In this document: piece after piece, positions 1-8,200 of the stretch | How positions within the stretch are numbered: the stretch's first letter is position 1 | Layout of the letters: the number at the start of each line of letters is the position of its first letter | Source of the DNA: DASZCR01 sp035942915 | GTDB lineage: Bacteria; Acidobacteriota; Blastocatellia; Pyrinomonadales; Pyrinomonadaceae | Assembly: GCA_035942915.1 (NCBI GenBank) | Contig: DASZCR010000368.1 | Coordinates: 1-19,618 of the forward strand | DNA length: 19,618 nt | Reading direction: 5' to 3' | Translations under genes and position numbers: made by a program | Notes under the pieces: model-generated | What the model was told of the DNA's origin: nothing | The model's input: only the letters and a program-made list of their open reading frames with translations | Databases searched by the model: none

Positions 1-548
<548 letters not shown>

Positions 549-555
549 AATCCGA

Positions 556-669
556 GTGATAGGTGATAGGTGATAGGAACAGAGTGATAGGTGATGGGTG
601 ATGGGTGATAGGACAAAAGCTTTTCTCTTATCACCCATCACTTATCATCTATCACCTATCACTAATCAC
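556..669. repeat. Inverted pair of 7-bp repeat arrays forming a long hairpin
   Basis: The left arm is a run of heptamers GTGATAG/GTGATGG, in register from 556 to 611 with one degenerate unit at 577-583. The right arm carries the complementary heptamers (ACCCATC, ACTTATC, ATCTATC, ACCTATC, ACTAATC) from 626 to 667. The arms meet at the palindrome AAAAGCTTTT (615-624). Bases 584-619 pair with 620-655 almost continuously (one C:C mismatch plus a few G:T pairs), a stem of about 36 bp with essentially no loop. The element lies between the microprotein ORF and moxR, and the ORF's stop codon is inside the outermost heptamer. There is no U-tract, so it is not a classic terminator. Heptameric short tandem repeats are known from cyanobacteria; the function here is unknown. 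Confidence 0.9.
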
Positions 670-776
670 TTAATCATTCCTTTCCAGAGAAAGTCGTAGA
701 GCAAGATTTTGAACGCGAGGGCGATGGCGGTTGTGAGAAAGATGCGGCGCGGCCACAGTTCGTTGAGTCGGAGCAT
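666..776 (-). CDS. Possible 36-aa single-pass membrane microprotein
   Basis: A short frame opens with ATG at 776 and ends with TGA at 666-668. It begins MLRLNELWPRR, continues with a hydrophobic stretch (about residues 11-29) and ends DFLWKGMIK, so it looks like a single membrane segment with basic flanks. Most third codon positions are G or C, as in the neighbouring genes, which favours real coding. It sits between the DUF4350 gene and moxR on the same strand, about 60 bp after the former, and could be translated from the same transcript. Against it: no visible Shine-Dalgarno, and no family recognised. The in-frame stop upstream (810-812) rules out a longer version. The stop codon lies within the adjacent heptamer repeat. 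Confidence 0.45.
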   Translation of the reverse strand: MLRLNELWPRRIFLTTAIALAFKILLYDFLWKGMIK

Positions 777-806
777 CTGCGCGTTGCGCGCGCGGCTCGG
801 CTCTGA

Positions 807-855
807 GCTTTAGCTTTTGCCTTTTTACTTTGGCTTCTCTACTTTTGCCTCTCCC
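807..855. repeat. Degenerate pyrimidine-rich heptamer repeat at gene junction
   Basis: Read on the plus strand the segment divides into consecutive 7-mers: GCTTTAG, CTTTTGC, CTTTTTA, CTTTGGC, TTCTCTA, CTTTTGC, CTCTCCC. It covers the 3' end of the DUF4350 gene, so it encodes that protein's charged tail (RERERQK), and the gap that follows. The unit differs in sequence from the repeats at 556-669 and 2377-2411 but has the same 7-bp period. Confidence 0.6.
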
Positions 856-2383
856 TCTCCTGTCTGATTTCGCGTGAGCGCATGCGGATGCCGAGTTCGC
901 GTTCGAGTTCGCGCAGGGCGGCGACGAGCGCGAGTGTGCGGCGCGCGGTCGTCGGTGCGCCCGCCACCGTGTCTTCGCACTCGGCCAGAAGCTTCTCAAT
1001 CTCCTGTTGGTCTTTGCCTGAACGCGCGGCGACACGCGCGGCAATCTCTTTGTAGGAGGCCGTCGCAGGCGCTCCGCCGTAACGTGCCAGCGCGCGCCGC
1101 GTCCGCGCGTAGACGTTCTCGACGGCCAAGTCGTAGGCGCGTGCGCGGTGTTGCAACTCGGCCATCGAGGCGACAAATTCGAGACTCGAACGGCGGTCAA
1201 CGCGCGGCGCAGGCAGAGGGCGCGCAAACCTTCGCCCGCGCGACCACATCACGGCGAGGACGATGAAGGCCGCCTGCGCGAAGATGCCGAGGACGGGTGT
1301 GCCTGCGAAGTAAGAGAGAGCGCGATTGCGCGTCATGCCGAGTCCTTGATGATACTCGTCGAAGGCGACGACGCCCTCGCGGTTGCTGCCGGTGACGACG
1401 TTGACGCCGAGAATCAGATTGTCTGCGCGGGAGATGCCGCTGTTGGCGATGATGTAAGGGTCGCTCAAGAGGACGATGCGACCGCGCCCGTATTCGTAAT
1501 CGACAAGCAGCGCGCCTGCGCCCGTGCGCCCGTCATGAACGTGCTCGACCGGTGCGCGCATCTCCTGGCGCACGACGGCGACTTCGCCCTTCGGCGTGAC
1601 GGGCTTCGGAGGAGGCGGCGGCTGCTCGTCATCTTCGACGACGGGCGCATGACGCTCTTCAGCCGTCTCCTCATCTTCGAGCCAGGGTTCTTCCTCGTCC
1701 TCTTCGTCGAGCGGAGTGGGCGTCGGCGTCGCGCGTCTCACGCCTCCCCCTCCGCCTCCTCCTCTACCGACGACTACGGGCGGACGCTTCGGCGACTGCT
1801 CGACGGGCGCGACGTGCAGGCGCGCGGCGAAGCGCGACGGCGCGACTTGCCTGACGCCGTATGTCAGCAGCGTCGGCTGCGTCGGCGCGACCGGCTTTAC
1901 ACCGGCCGTCATCTGCTCTGCGTTTTCCGGGTTCGTCTGCGGCCCCGGATACTGGAAACGCTCGGAGGCGACGCGCCAGCCTGCCGAGTTCGGCAGCAAC
2001 AACAGCCCGTCCGGCTGCCGGTCAATCAAGACGAGCCGGCCGCCCTGCTCGACCCAGTGCAGAACGGCCTGCTCGTCCTCCTTCGTGAACTGCGTGCGCA
2101 GCCTTCCGATGACGACGAAGGTTGTCGGCTGAAGCGCGTTCTTGCCGAGCAGCGCCGAAGGCGGCTCGCCCCAGCGCACGGTCTTGTAGCCCGACTGCGT
2201 GAGGAATTCGTAGAGCGCACGCGTGCCGGTCGGCCCGGCGTGGAAGGTTGAACGGTTGGGCATCATCTCCGCATCGGCTTCATCTTCGACACGCACATAC
2301 GACGCCGCGTTGAGCATGACGAGCACGACAAGCACGACGAAGATGGTCAGGATGATGGCTAAGCGTCCGCGCACTTCTTTCAA
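839..2383 (-). CDS. DUF4350 domain-containing membrane protein
   Basis: DUF4350 proteins are membrane-anchored proteins of unknown biochemical role that recur beside DUF4129 and MoxR genes. This 514-aa protein has an N-terminal membrane segment (about 8-28), an extracytoplasmic domain with a typical opening (STFHAGPTGTRALYEFL, 45-61), the conserved FDEYHQG (341-347), a second membrane segment (about 362-380) and a cytoplasmic helical C-terminus rich in Arg and Glu. A low-complexity insert (about 198-265) splits the extracytoplasmic domain: a run of seven glycines, TPTPTP, two acidic clusters and a run of five prolines. The frame begins with TTG at 2383, 3 bp after the DUF4129 stop; a GTG at 2374 is an alternative start. 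The TTG lies inside a heptamer repeat. Family call is good; exact start is uncertain. Confidence 0.85.
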   Translation of the reverse strand: MKEVRGRLAIILTIFVVLVVLVMLNAASYVRVEDEADAEMMPNRSTFHAGPTGTRALYEFLTQSGYKTVRWGEPPSALLGKNALQPTTFVVIGRLRTQFTKEDEQAVLHWVEQGGRLVLIDRQPDGLLLLPNSAGWRVASERFQYPGPQTNPENAEQMTAGVKPVAPTQPTLLTYGVRQVAPSRFAARLHVAPVEQSPKRPPVVVGRGGGGGGGVRRATPTPTPLDEEDEEEPWLEDEETAEERHAPVVEDDEQPPPPPKPVTPKGEVAVVRQEMRAPVEHVHDGRTGAGALLVDYEYGRGRIVLLSDPYIIANSGISRADNLILGVNVVTGSNREGVVAFDEYHQGLGMTRNRALSYFAGTPVLGIFAQAAFIVLAVMWSRGRRFARPLPAPRVDRRSSLEFVASMAELQHRARAYDLAVENVYARTRRALARYGGAPATASYKEIAARVAARSGKDQQEIEKLLAECEDTVAGAPTTARRTLALVAALRELERELGIRMRSREIRQERERQK

Positions 2384-2411
2384 GGCTCAAAGTTTGAAGT
2401 TCAAAATCTGA
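2377..2411. repeat. Short heptamer repeat at DUF4129/DUF4350 junction
   Basis: Five consecutive plus-strand 7-mers, CTTTCAA GGCTCAA (2377-2390), AGTTTGA AGTTCAA (2391-2404) and AATCTGA (2405-2411), mostly share a TCAA/TTGA-type end. The array contains the last codons and stop of the DUF4129 gene and the TTG start of the DUF4350 gene. It is short and degenerate, so by itself it would be weak; it gains weight from the two other heptamer arrays in the same operon. Confidence 0.5.
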
Positions 2412-3556
2412 CGGCAACGCTGGCGGAAGTTGTCCCAGTCGCTCTCCGTCGCGTGCTCGAAGCCGTACCAGTGACGCTCGAAGTTGACGGTGAGCGGCCG
2501 CATCTGCTGGTAGAGTTGCGGCGCGGAAGCAGCGTTGCGCACGGCCTGTAGATAGTCTCGATTGGTCTTGTGCTGCGCGAGGCGTATCACCTTGCGGTCG
2601 CCGAGTTCGACGAGCAGCGCGACGTAAGCCTTGCGAATCGCGCCCCGCAGGTCGCCCGCGCGTGCGAGCCGTTCGGCGTCGGCGAGCAGGTCGGAGGCCG
2701 TCTGGTCGGGCGCGAGTTGTTCGCCCAGAACGACGCGCGCCTCTTTGAGCGAGAAGCCTTTGATTCGCCCGCCGTGCTTGCGGCGGTAACGCCAGACGAA
2801 GAAGAAGATGACGGCGGCGGCCAGCGCGAAGATGAGTATTTGCGCTGCACGCGAAAGTCCCGGACTCGCGCTCGGTCGCCAGGGTCTGAACTCCGGCATC
2901 AGGTCGCTTATCCACTGCTTGAACTGCTCAATCATCTCCGAGAGCGCGCCGCCGCGCGCGGCCTCTTTGTTGAACTCCGGCCCGCGCAGGATAGCGGCCA
3001 GACGCCCCTTCTCGGCCTCCTTGTCGCGCGCCGCGCCCGCTTCAGCCTGCTCTGCTTCGGCCAGACGCTCATCAAGCCCGCGCAGTCGTGCGAGGATGGC
3101 GCGCACGCTCTCGGCGCGCGTTCGATTGGTGGCCGTCCCCTCCGAACTACTGCGTAGATAATCGGCGAGCGCCGCCTTCAGCCATTCGTTATCCACCTCC
3201 AGAATCTCTTCGCCCCAACTGACGCGCGCCTCCGACGCGTCGAGCAGTTGTGTTGCGCGCATGGCGCTCGTCTCGGCCTCTCCGAGTCGCCGCGTCAAAC
3301 TCCTCCACGCCTCTTCCGTGACGTTCGTCTTATTCTGTTCGATGGCGGTCAGTTGGTCGTAGATTTCGACGAGCGTTCCGAGCGGCGTCATCACGCCGCG
3401 CAGACGTTCGCGGTACTGTCCCGGCGTGAGTACCGTCGGCGCGGCCGACACCGAGCACACCAACAACGTCAACGCGACGCAGACGAGCGCGAGCCGTAAT
3501 CCGGCGCGCCGCCATTGCACTGTCGCGCAGAGGTTGATGTCGAAGTGGCGCATCAT
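2387..3556 (-). CDS. DUF4129 domain-containing membrane protein
   Basis: The 389-aa protein has an N-terminal signal or anchor (about 18-39), a helical, charged extracytoplasmic region (about 45-220), one clear membrane segment (ILIFALAAAVIFFFVWRYRR, 240-259) and a C-terminal DUF4129-type helical domain (about 280-386). Landmarks of that domain are the AERLARAGDLRGAIRKAYVAL stretch (294-314) and the aromatic WYGFEHAT segment (363-370). DUF4129 is common beside transglutaminase, DUF58 and MoxR genes in presumed envelope-linked complexes; its reaction is unknown. The ATG at 3556 overlaps the upstream stop as ATGA, implying translational coupling with the upstream membrane protein. The next gene starts 3 bp after its stop. 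A second ATG (3553) is the next codon and equally possible. Confidence 0.88.
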   Translation of the reverse strand: MMRHFDINLCATVQWRRAGLRLALVCVALTLLVCSVSAAPTVLTPGQYRERLRGVMTPLGTLVEIYDQLTAIEQNKTNVTEEAWRSLTRRLGEAETSAMRATQLLDASEARVSWGEEILEVDNEWLKAALADYLRSSSEGTATNRTRAESVRAILARLRGLDERLAEAEQAEAGAARDKEAEKGRLAAILRGPEFNKEAARGGALSEMIEQFKQWISDLMPEFRPWRPSASPGLSRAAQILIFALAAAVIFFFVWRYRRKHGGRIKGFSLKEARVVLGEQLAPDQTASDLLADAERLARAGDLRGAIRKAYVALLVELGDRKVIRLAQHKTNRDYLQAVRNAASAPQLYQQMRPLTVNFERHWYGFEHATESDWDNFRQRCRQILNFKL

Positions 3557-4671
3557 CTGTTGAGACCGAGAACGGAGCCGCCGAAAGAGCCTGCGCCGCC
3601 CGGCGGCAAGTCATCCGATTTGGCGGGCGCGTCGGAGATGGCGGGCGCAAGCGGCGTCAGCGTTCCGCCCGGCAGCGCAGGCATCTCGCCGAACGCACGC
3701 GCCGCCTGCAACTCAAGGTCGTAGCCCTCGTGGCGCACGCGCTCGTCAACGTAGAGCAGAGAAAGACCGAGCATCCAGACGGGCGCAAGCAGGATGGTGC
3801 TCAACTGCGCGACCACCTGATAGCCGATGGCGTACCAGACAGGCCAATCCGTCTGGCTCGGAGAGAACGGGTTCAGAGAACTGGGGTCGATGCCGTTCAG
3901 ATAGCCGAACCAGCCGAGCGGCAGCAGCAACAACATCAACGCCGAATAGGTCGTGAAGGTCGTGAACATGAACATCGCCATCAGTCGCCTCACGTTGCCG
4001 CGCGAGAGTTGCGCGCTGCGTGCGACGGACGCGAAGACTCCCTTGCCCTCGACCAGCATCACCTGTGGCACATAGGCGAGCCGCCCCGCCAACAGGAAGA
4101 AGAGATAGAGCGCCCCGACGAACGATGCCGCCGAGATGACGATGCCAAGGACGGCCATCAACCAAGAGGCTCCCGTCTGATGCGTCATCCAGACGGCGAA
4201 GAGCACTGTCAACAGGATGACGAGATACCACCCGACGAAAGCCACCCCGGCACAGATGATGACCATCACGCCGACGCTGATGGTTGCGCCGAGCAGCCCG
4301 AAGAAGCGCGACCGCACCGCGCGATAGATGGCGCGTGCCGAGACCGGCTCGTCCCACAACAGATGCATCACGAGGTTGCGGCTCGCGCCTCCCATCACAA
4401 CGAGGTGCAGGAGGTTGCCCGCCACCCAGAGCAGAATCCCGATGATGGTGACGACCATGTAGGCTGCGAGTCGGTCGCCCGCATCCGTCAGCGAGATGGC
4501 GCGCACGCCCGAAGACCACGCCACCGCGCCGAGCGCCGAGACGACGACCGGCGGAGCAGAGGCGCGGATGAGCGCCGTTAGGTTGCGCCGGTAGAGGCGG
4601 ACGGTGCGGTCGATGAGGTCGCCTGCGCCGAGCGGCGCCAGTTGCAGTTGGGAAACTACGTTAGTTGCCAT
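3553..4671 (-). CDS. Polytopic membrane protein, GPDPase membrane-domain-like
   Basis: This 372-aa protein has about six to seven hydrophobic segments (roughly 39-58, 70-93, 124-147, 147-163, 171-196, 230-256, 283-307). It opens with a typical LAPLGAGDLIDRTVRLYRRN stretch (11-30) and carries YVDERVRHEGYDLEL (307-321) just after the last membrane segment. This pattern matches proteins often named for the glycerophosphodiester-phosphodiesterase membrane domain, which lack the catalytic domain and recur upstream of DUF4129 genes. No enzymatic motif is visible, so the role is probably structural or transport-like (inference). The tail (about 327-372) is Pro/Gly/Ala-rich and probably disordered. 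It is the first gene of the minus-strand operon; no convincing promoter or Shine-Dalgarno was seen upstream of 4671. Confidence 0.75.
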   Translation of the reverse strand: MATNVVSQLQLAPLGAGDLIDRTVRLYRRNLTALIRASAPPVVVSALGAVAWSSGVRAISLTDAGDRLAAYMVVTIIGILLWVAGNLLHLVVMGGASRNLVMHLLWDEPVSARAIYRAVRSRFFGLLGATISVGVMVIICAGVAFVGWYLVILLTVLFAVWMTHQTGASWLMAVLGIVISAASFVGALYLFFLLAGRLAYVPQVMLVEGKGVFASVARSAQLSRGNVRRLMAMFMFTTFTTYSALMLLLLPLGWFGYLNGIDPSSLNPFSPSQTDWPVWYAIGYQVVAQLSTILLAPVWMLGLSLLYVDERVRHEGYDLELQAARAFGEMPALPGGTLTPLAPAISDAPAKSDDLPPGGAGSFGGSVLGLNR

Positions 4672-5026
4672 CAGCCCGGTTGAGCCTGCTGCGGTCGGCT
4701 CGCGTGGAATCTCTTGCGCGTCGCGCTAAATACTATCACGGTCAGGGGATGAGCCTCGCGCTTTATCTTGCGCAGGCGGGAATCCGACGCTCGGCCGCGC
4801 ACCGATTTCGGCCTCTCTCGCCAGACTTATCCAAAAACGAAAATGCCCCAATCCGAAATTTTGAATTTATTCTCACGCAAATCTCGCCAAAGGGCTTCGT
4901 CTATCTGCGCTAAACCATAGACCGCCAACTACTTATGTTTTCCAATGGGGTCTTCTGGCAAATGGCATAGCCTTTGCCATTCAAGAACGGCGATTTGGCT
5001 GTTCAGGCGCTTACACAAACAGAGGT

Positions 5027-5032
5027 TATACT
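5027..5032 (+). promoter_or_regulatory. Possible -10 box upstream of first receptor
   Basis: TATACT in the context GTTATACT matches a sigma-70-like -10. The same GTTATACT occurs upstream of the TPR gene. No good -35 lies 16-18 bp upstream, and the leader would be about 180 nt. A competing TTGACA occurs at 5105-5110 without a clear -10. Confidence 0.3.
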
Positions 5033-5191
5033 CGCACCATGCCGAATCAAGCCTGAGACGGCTTTGTGGTTTCGCTGAATTTCAGTGCCAGACCCTTGTT
5101 AGATTTGACACCTGATGAAGAAAAGGTCTCCTACTTCATCAACTTAGTTCACATGCATGAGAGATGCAAAGCTCTCGTATTCTCTTCAGTT

Positions 5192-5216
5192 TTTGACGCT
5201 TCACCGTCAAAGGAGG
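5192..5216 (+). promoter_or_regulatory. Hairpin abutting a strong Shine-Dalgarno
   Basis: TTTGACG (5192-5198) and CGTCAAA (5205-5211) form a 7-bp stem with the loop CTTCAC. The right arm overlaps the first A's of the Shine-Dalgarno AAAGGAGG (5209-5216), which lies 5 bp before the ATG at 5222. The GGAGG core stays outside the stem, so the hairpin could tune ribosome access rather than fully block it (inference). Confidence 0.45.
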
Positions 5217-5221
5217 TTTAA

Positions 5222-8200
5222 ATGTCCATCGCATCACAGCAGCGGGCGCGCGTCGCGAGGTTTCTAGTCGCCGCCCTCTTTGTGTTGGCAACGCTCTCGG
5301 GCGCTGCGTTCGCGCAGACTGAGACCGGTCAGATTTCGGGCAGGGTTGCCGACCCGAACGGCGCGGCCGTTCCGGGCGCGACCGTCGTCGCGAAGTCAGT
5401 CGAAAGCGGCGCTGAGCGTACCGCCACCTCGAACGAGGAAGGCGTATACGTCATCACCAACTTGCAGCCCGGCATCTATGACGTGACGGCGACCGGCACG
5501 GGCTTCGCGCCCGGCACGCAGAGGGCGCAGGTCACGGTCGGCGGACGCGTCACGCTCGACGTTCCGCTTGGCGTCAGCGCCGTGACCGGCGAAGTAACGG
5601 TCGTCGCGGGCGAGGGCGGCGTCGAGGTCAACACGCAGACGCAGGAGTTGGCCGACGTCGTTTCGAGCACACAGTTGCGCGAACTGCCCACTATCACCCG
5701 CAACCCGTACGCGCTGGTCGCCATCTCCGGCAACGTTTCGCCGGGCGACCCGGTTAACCAGACGCTGCGCGGTACCGGCTTCAACATCAACGGTCAGCGC
5801 TCGGCGAGCACCAACATCCTGCTCGACGGCGGCGAGAACGTTGACAACTTCGGCGCGACCGTCGGACAGAGCATCCCGCTCGACGCCGTCGGCGAGTTCC
5901 GCATCATCACGTCGAACTTCTCGGCCGAGTACGGCCGTGCTTCGGGCGGCATCGTCAACGTTTCGACCCGTCCCGGCACGAACGACTATCACGGTTCGCT
6001 CTACGCCTTCAACCGCGTTTCGCGTCTCGCGTCGAACGACTTCGACAACAACGCGCGCGGCCTTCCGAAGGACGTTTTCACGCGTAACCAGTTCGGCTAC
6101 TCGCTCGGCGGTCGCATCGTCCGCGATAAGCTGTTCTTCTTCAACAGCACCGAGTGGACGCGCGTGCGCAGCATCGGCAACGTCGTCAACTTCGTGCCGA
6201 CGAATCAGTTGGTTGCGGCCTCGAATGCGAGGACGCAGGCCATCTTCGCTGGCAGCACGCTGGCGGCGACGCCGACCGGCCGCGTCCTGACGGTCGCGGA
6301 AGTCGTGGCGGCGCGTGGTCTCGGCGGCGGCGCTTTCGCCAGCCTGCCCGGCAACCTGCCCGCCCTGCAAGAGGTGCGCTACACCGTCCCCGTCGATGTC
6401 GGCGCGGGCGCTCCGCAGAACACCTATCAGACGACGACCCGTATCGACTGGAACATCAGCAGCAACACGCAGCTCTACGGTCGCTACGCCATTGAGAAGC
6501 AGTTGTTCTTCGAGGGTTCGAACGCCTTCAGCCCCTTCGCGGGCTTCAACACGGGCGCCGAGAACTTCAACCAGAACGCGCTCATCAACCTGACGCATAC
6601 CTTCACGCCGAACTTCGTCTCGCAGACGAAGCTCGTCTACAACCGTCTGAACAACGTTCAGCCGCTCGGCGACGCGCCCGTCTCGCCGACCTACTACTTC
6701 CGCACGAACGTTGTCGCCAACGTTCTCGGCACGAACATCGCCCTGCCGGGTTACCTGCCTTTCTCGCCCGGTAGCGCCATCCCGTTCGGCGGCCCGCAGA
6801 ACGTCGGTCAGGTCTACGAGGATTTGAACTACACGACCGGCAAGCACACGCTGCGCTTCGGCGGCACGTATGTTTACATTCAGGATAACCGCACCTTCGG
6901 CGCGTATCAGAACGCCGTCGCAGGTTTCGGTACGACCAGCTACACGGCTGGCTTCAACAACTTCGTGCTCGGCAACCTTCAGAGCTTCCAGGTGGCCGTC
7001 AACCCGCAGGGCAACATCGCCCCCGGCGGCGCGGTCACGTTGCCTGTGCAACCTCCGAGCTTCAGCCGCAGCAACCGCTACAACGAGTTTGCCGTCTACT
7101 TCAACGACTCGTGGCGCATCACGCCGCGCTTGAACGTCAACCTCGGTATGCGCTACGAGTACTACGGCGTTCAGCACAACAAAGACCCTGAGTTGGATTC
7201 CAACTTCTACTTCGGGGCGGGCGCGAACGAAATCGACCGCACCATCAACGGCAGCTTGCAGCGTGCCATCGATAGCCCGGTCGGCGCTCTCTGGCGTCGT
7301 GACCTGAACAACTTCGCCCCGCGTCTCGGCTTTGCCTACGACCTGACGGGCGATGGCCGCACTTCGATTCGCGGCGGCTACGGCGTCGCCTACGAACGCA
7401 ACTTTGGCAACGTCACGTTCAACGTCATTCAGAACGCTCCGGCCTACTCCGTGGTGACCGTCAACGCCGGCGACCCCGGCTTCTCGACCATCCCGGCTCC
7501 GCCTCCGAGCAACAACCTCGGCCCGCTCGGCGGCTCCAGCGGCACGGCGAATCTGCCCGGCACCTTCAACGTCCGTCACGTCAACGAGAACATCCGCAAC
7601 GCTTACGCTCACTTCTGGAGCGCCGCGTTTGAGCGCGAGATTCTCCCGCGCACGGTGGCCTCGCTGGAATACTCCGGCTCGGCTGGCCGTTCGCTCTACG
7701 ACCTGACGAACCTCAACCGCGCCGGTTCGGCCACCGCCTACCTCGGCGCGGCTCCGCCGTGCTTGGCCGTGACGTTCGGCCTCGTCGCCGGTCCTTGCAA
7801 CCCGGCCAACCCGAACGCGCTTTTGAACACCCGTTTCACGCCGCTCAACACGCGCGGCAACAAGGGGCGTTCCAACTACGGCGCGATTATCGCTTCGCTT
7901 GAGAGCAGCAACCTGCGCGACCTCGGACTTCAGTTCACGGCGCGCTACACCTTCTCGAAGGCGAAGGACAACCTCAGTTCGACCTTCAGCGAGTCGAACA
8001 ACAACTTCAACCTCGGATTCCTCGACCCGCTCAACCCGAACCTCGACTACGGGTACGCGGACTTCGACGTTCGTCACCGCTTCGTCGGCAGCTTCAACTG
8101 GGAAGTGCCGCTCTTCAGAGACCACGAGAACTCCTTCGTGCGTCAGTCGCTCGGTGGTTGGGCTTTGACCGGCATCGTCAACGTGCGTTCCGGCCTGCCC

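Larger units (their letters stand above)
4672..5221. other. Divergent intergenic region with receptor leader
   Basis: This 550-bp stretch separates the minus-strand operon from the first TonB-dependent receptor and is more AT-rich than its surroundings. It holds a 7-bp hairpin (AATGGCA 4961-4967 with TGCCATT 4975-4981), a possible -10 box TATACT (5027-5032) without a good -35, and a TTGACA (5105-5110) lacking a good -10 at the right spacing. A frame at 4665-4913 overlaps the divergent gene's start and has no recognisable protein features. I see no convincing gene here. Confidence 0.7.

Noticed and set aside
556..669. Heptamer array as a CRISPR array
   Set aside because: Units are 7 bp, contiguous, without spacers, and arranged as inverted arms.
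670..1227. 185-codon minus-strand frame overlapping the DUF4350 gene's end
   Set aside because: Out of frame with a well-supported gene and composed almost entirely of Arg, Ala, Pro and Ser; not protein-like.
3730..4581. 283-codon plus-strand frame opposite the polytopic membrane protein
   Set aside because: His/Arg/Asp-rich shadow of a membrane protein; no domain or ribosome-binding support.
4665..4913. 82-codon plus-strand frame in the divergent intergenic region
   Set aside because: No Shine-Dalgarno, overlaps the start of the opposite gene, composition not protein-like; treated as non-coding.
5105..5134. TTGACA (5105-5110) as -35 of a receptor promoter
   Set aside because: No acceptable -10 at 16-18 bp spacing; kept only as a remark.
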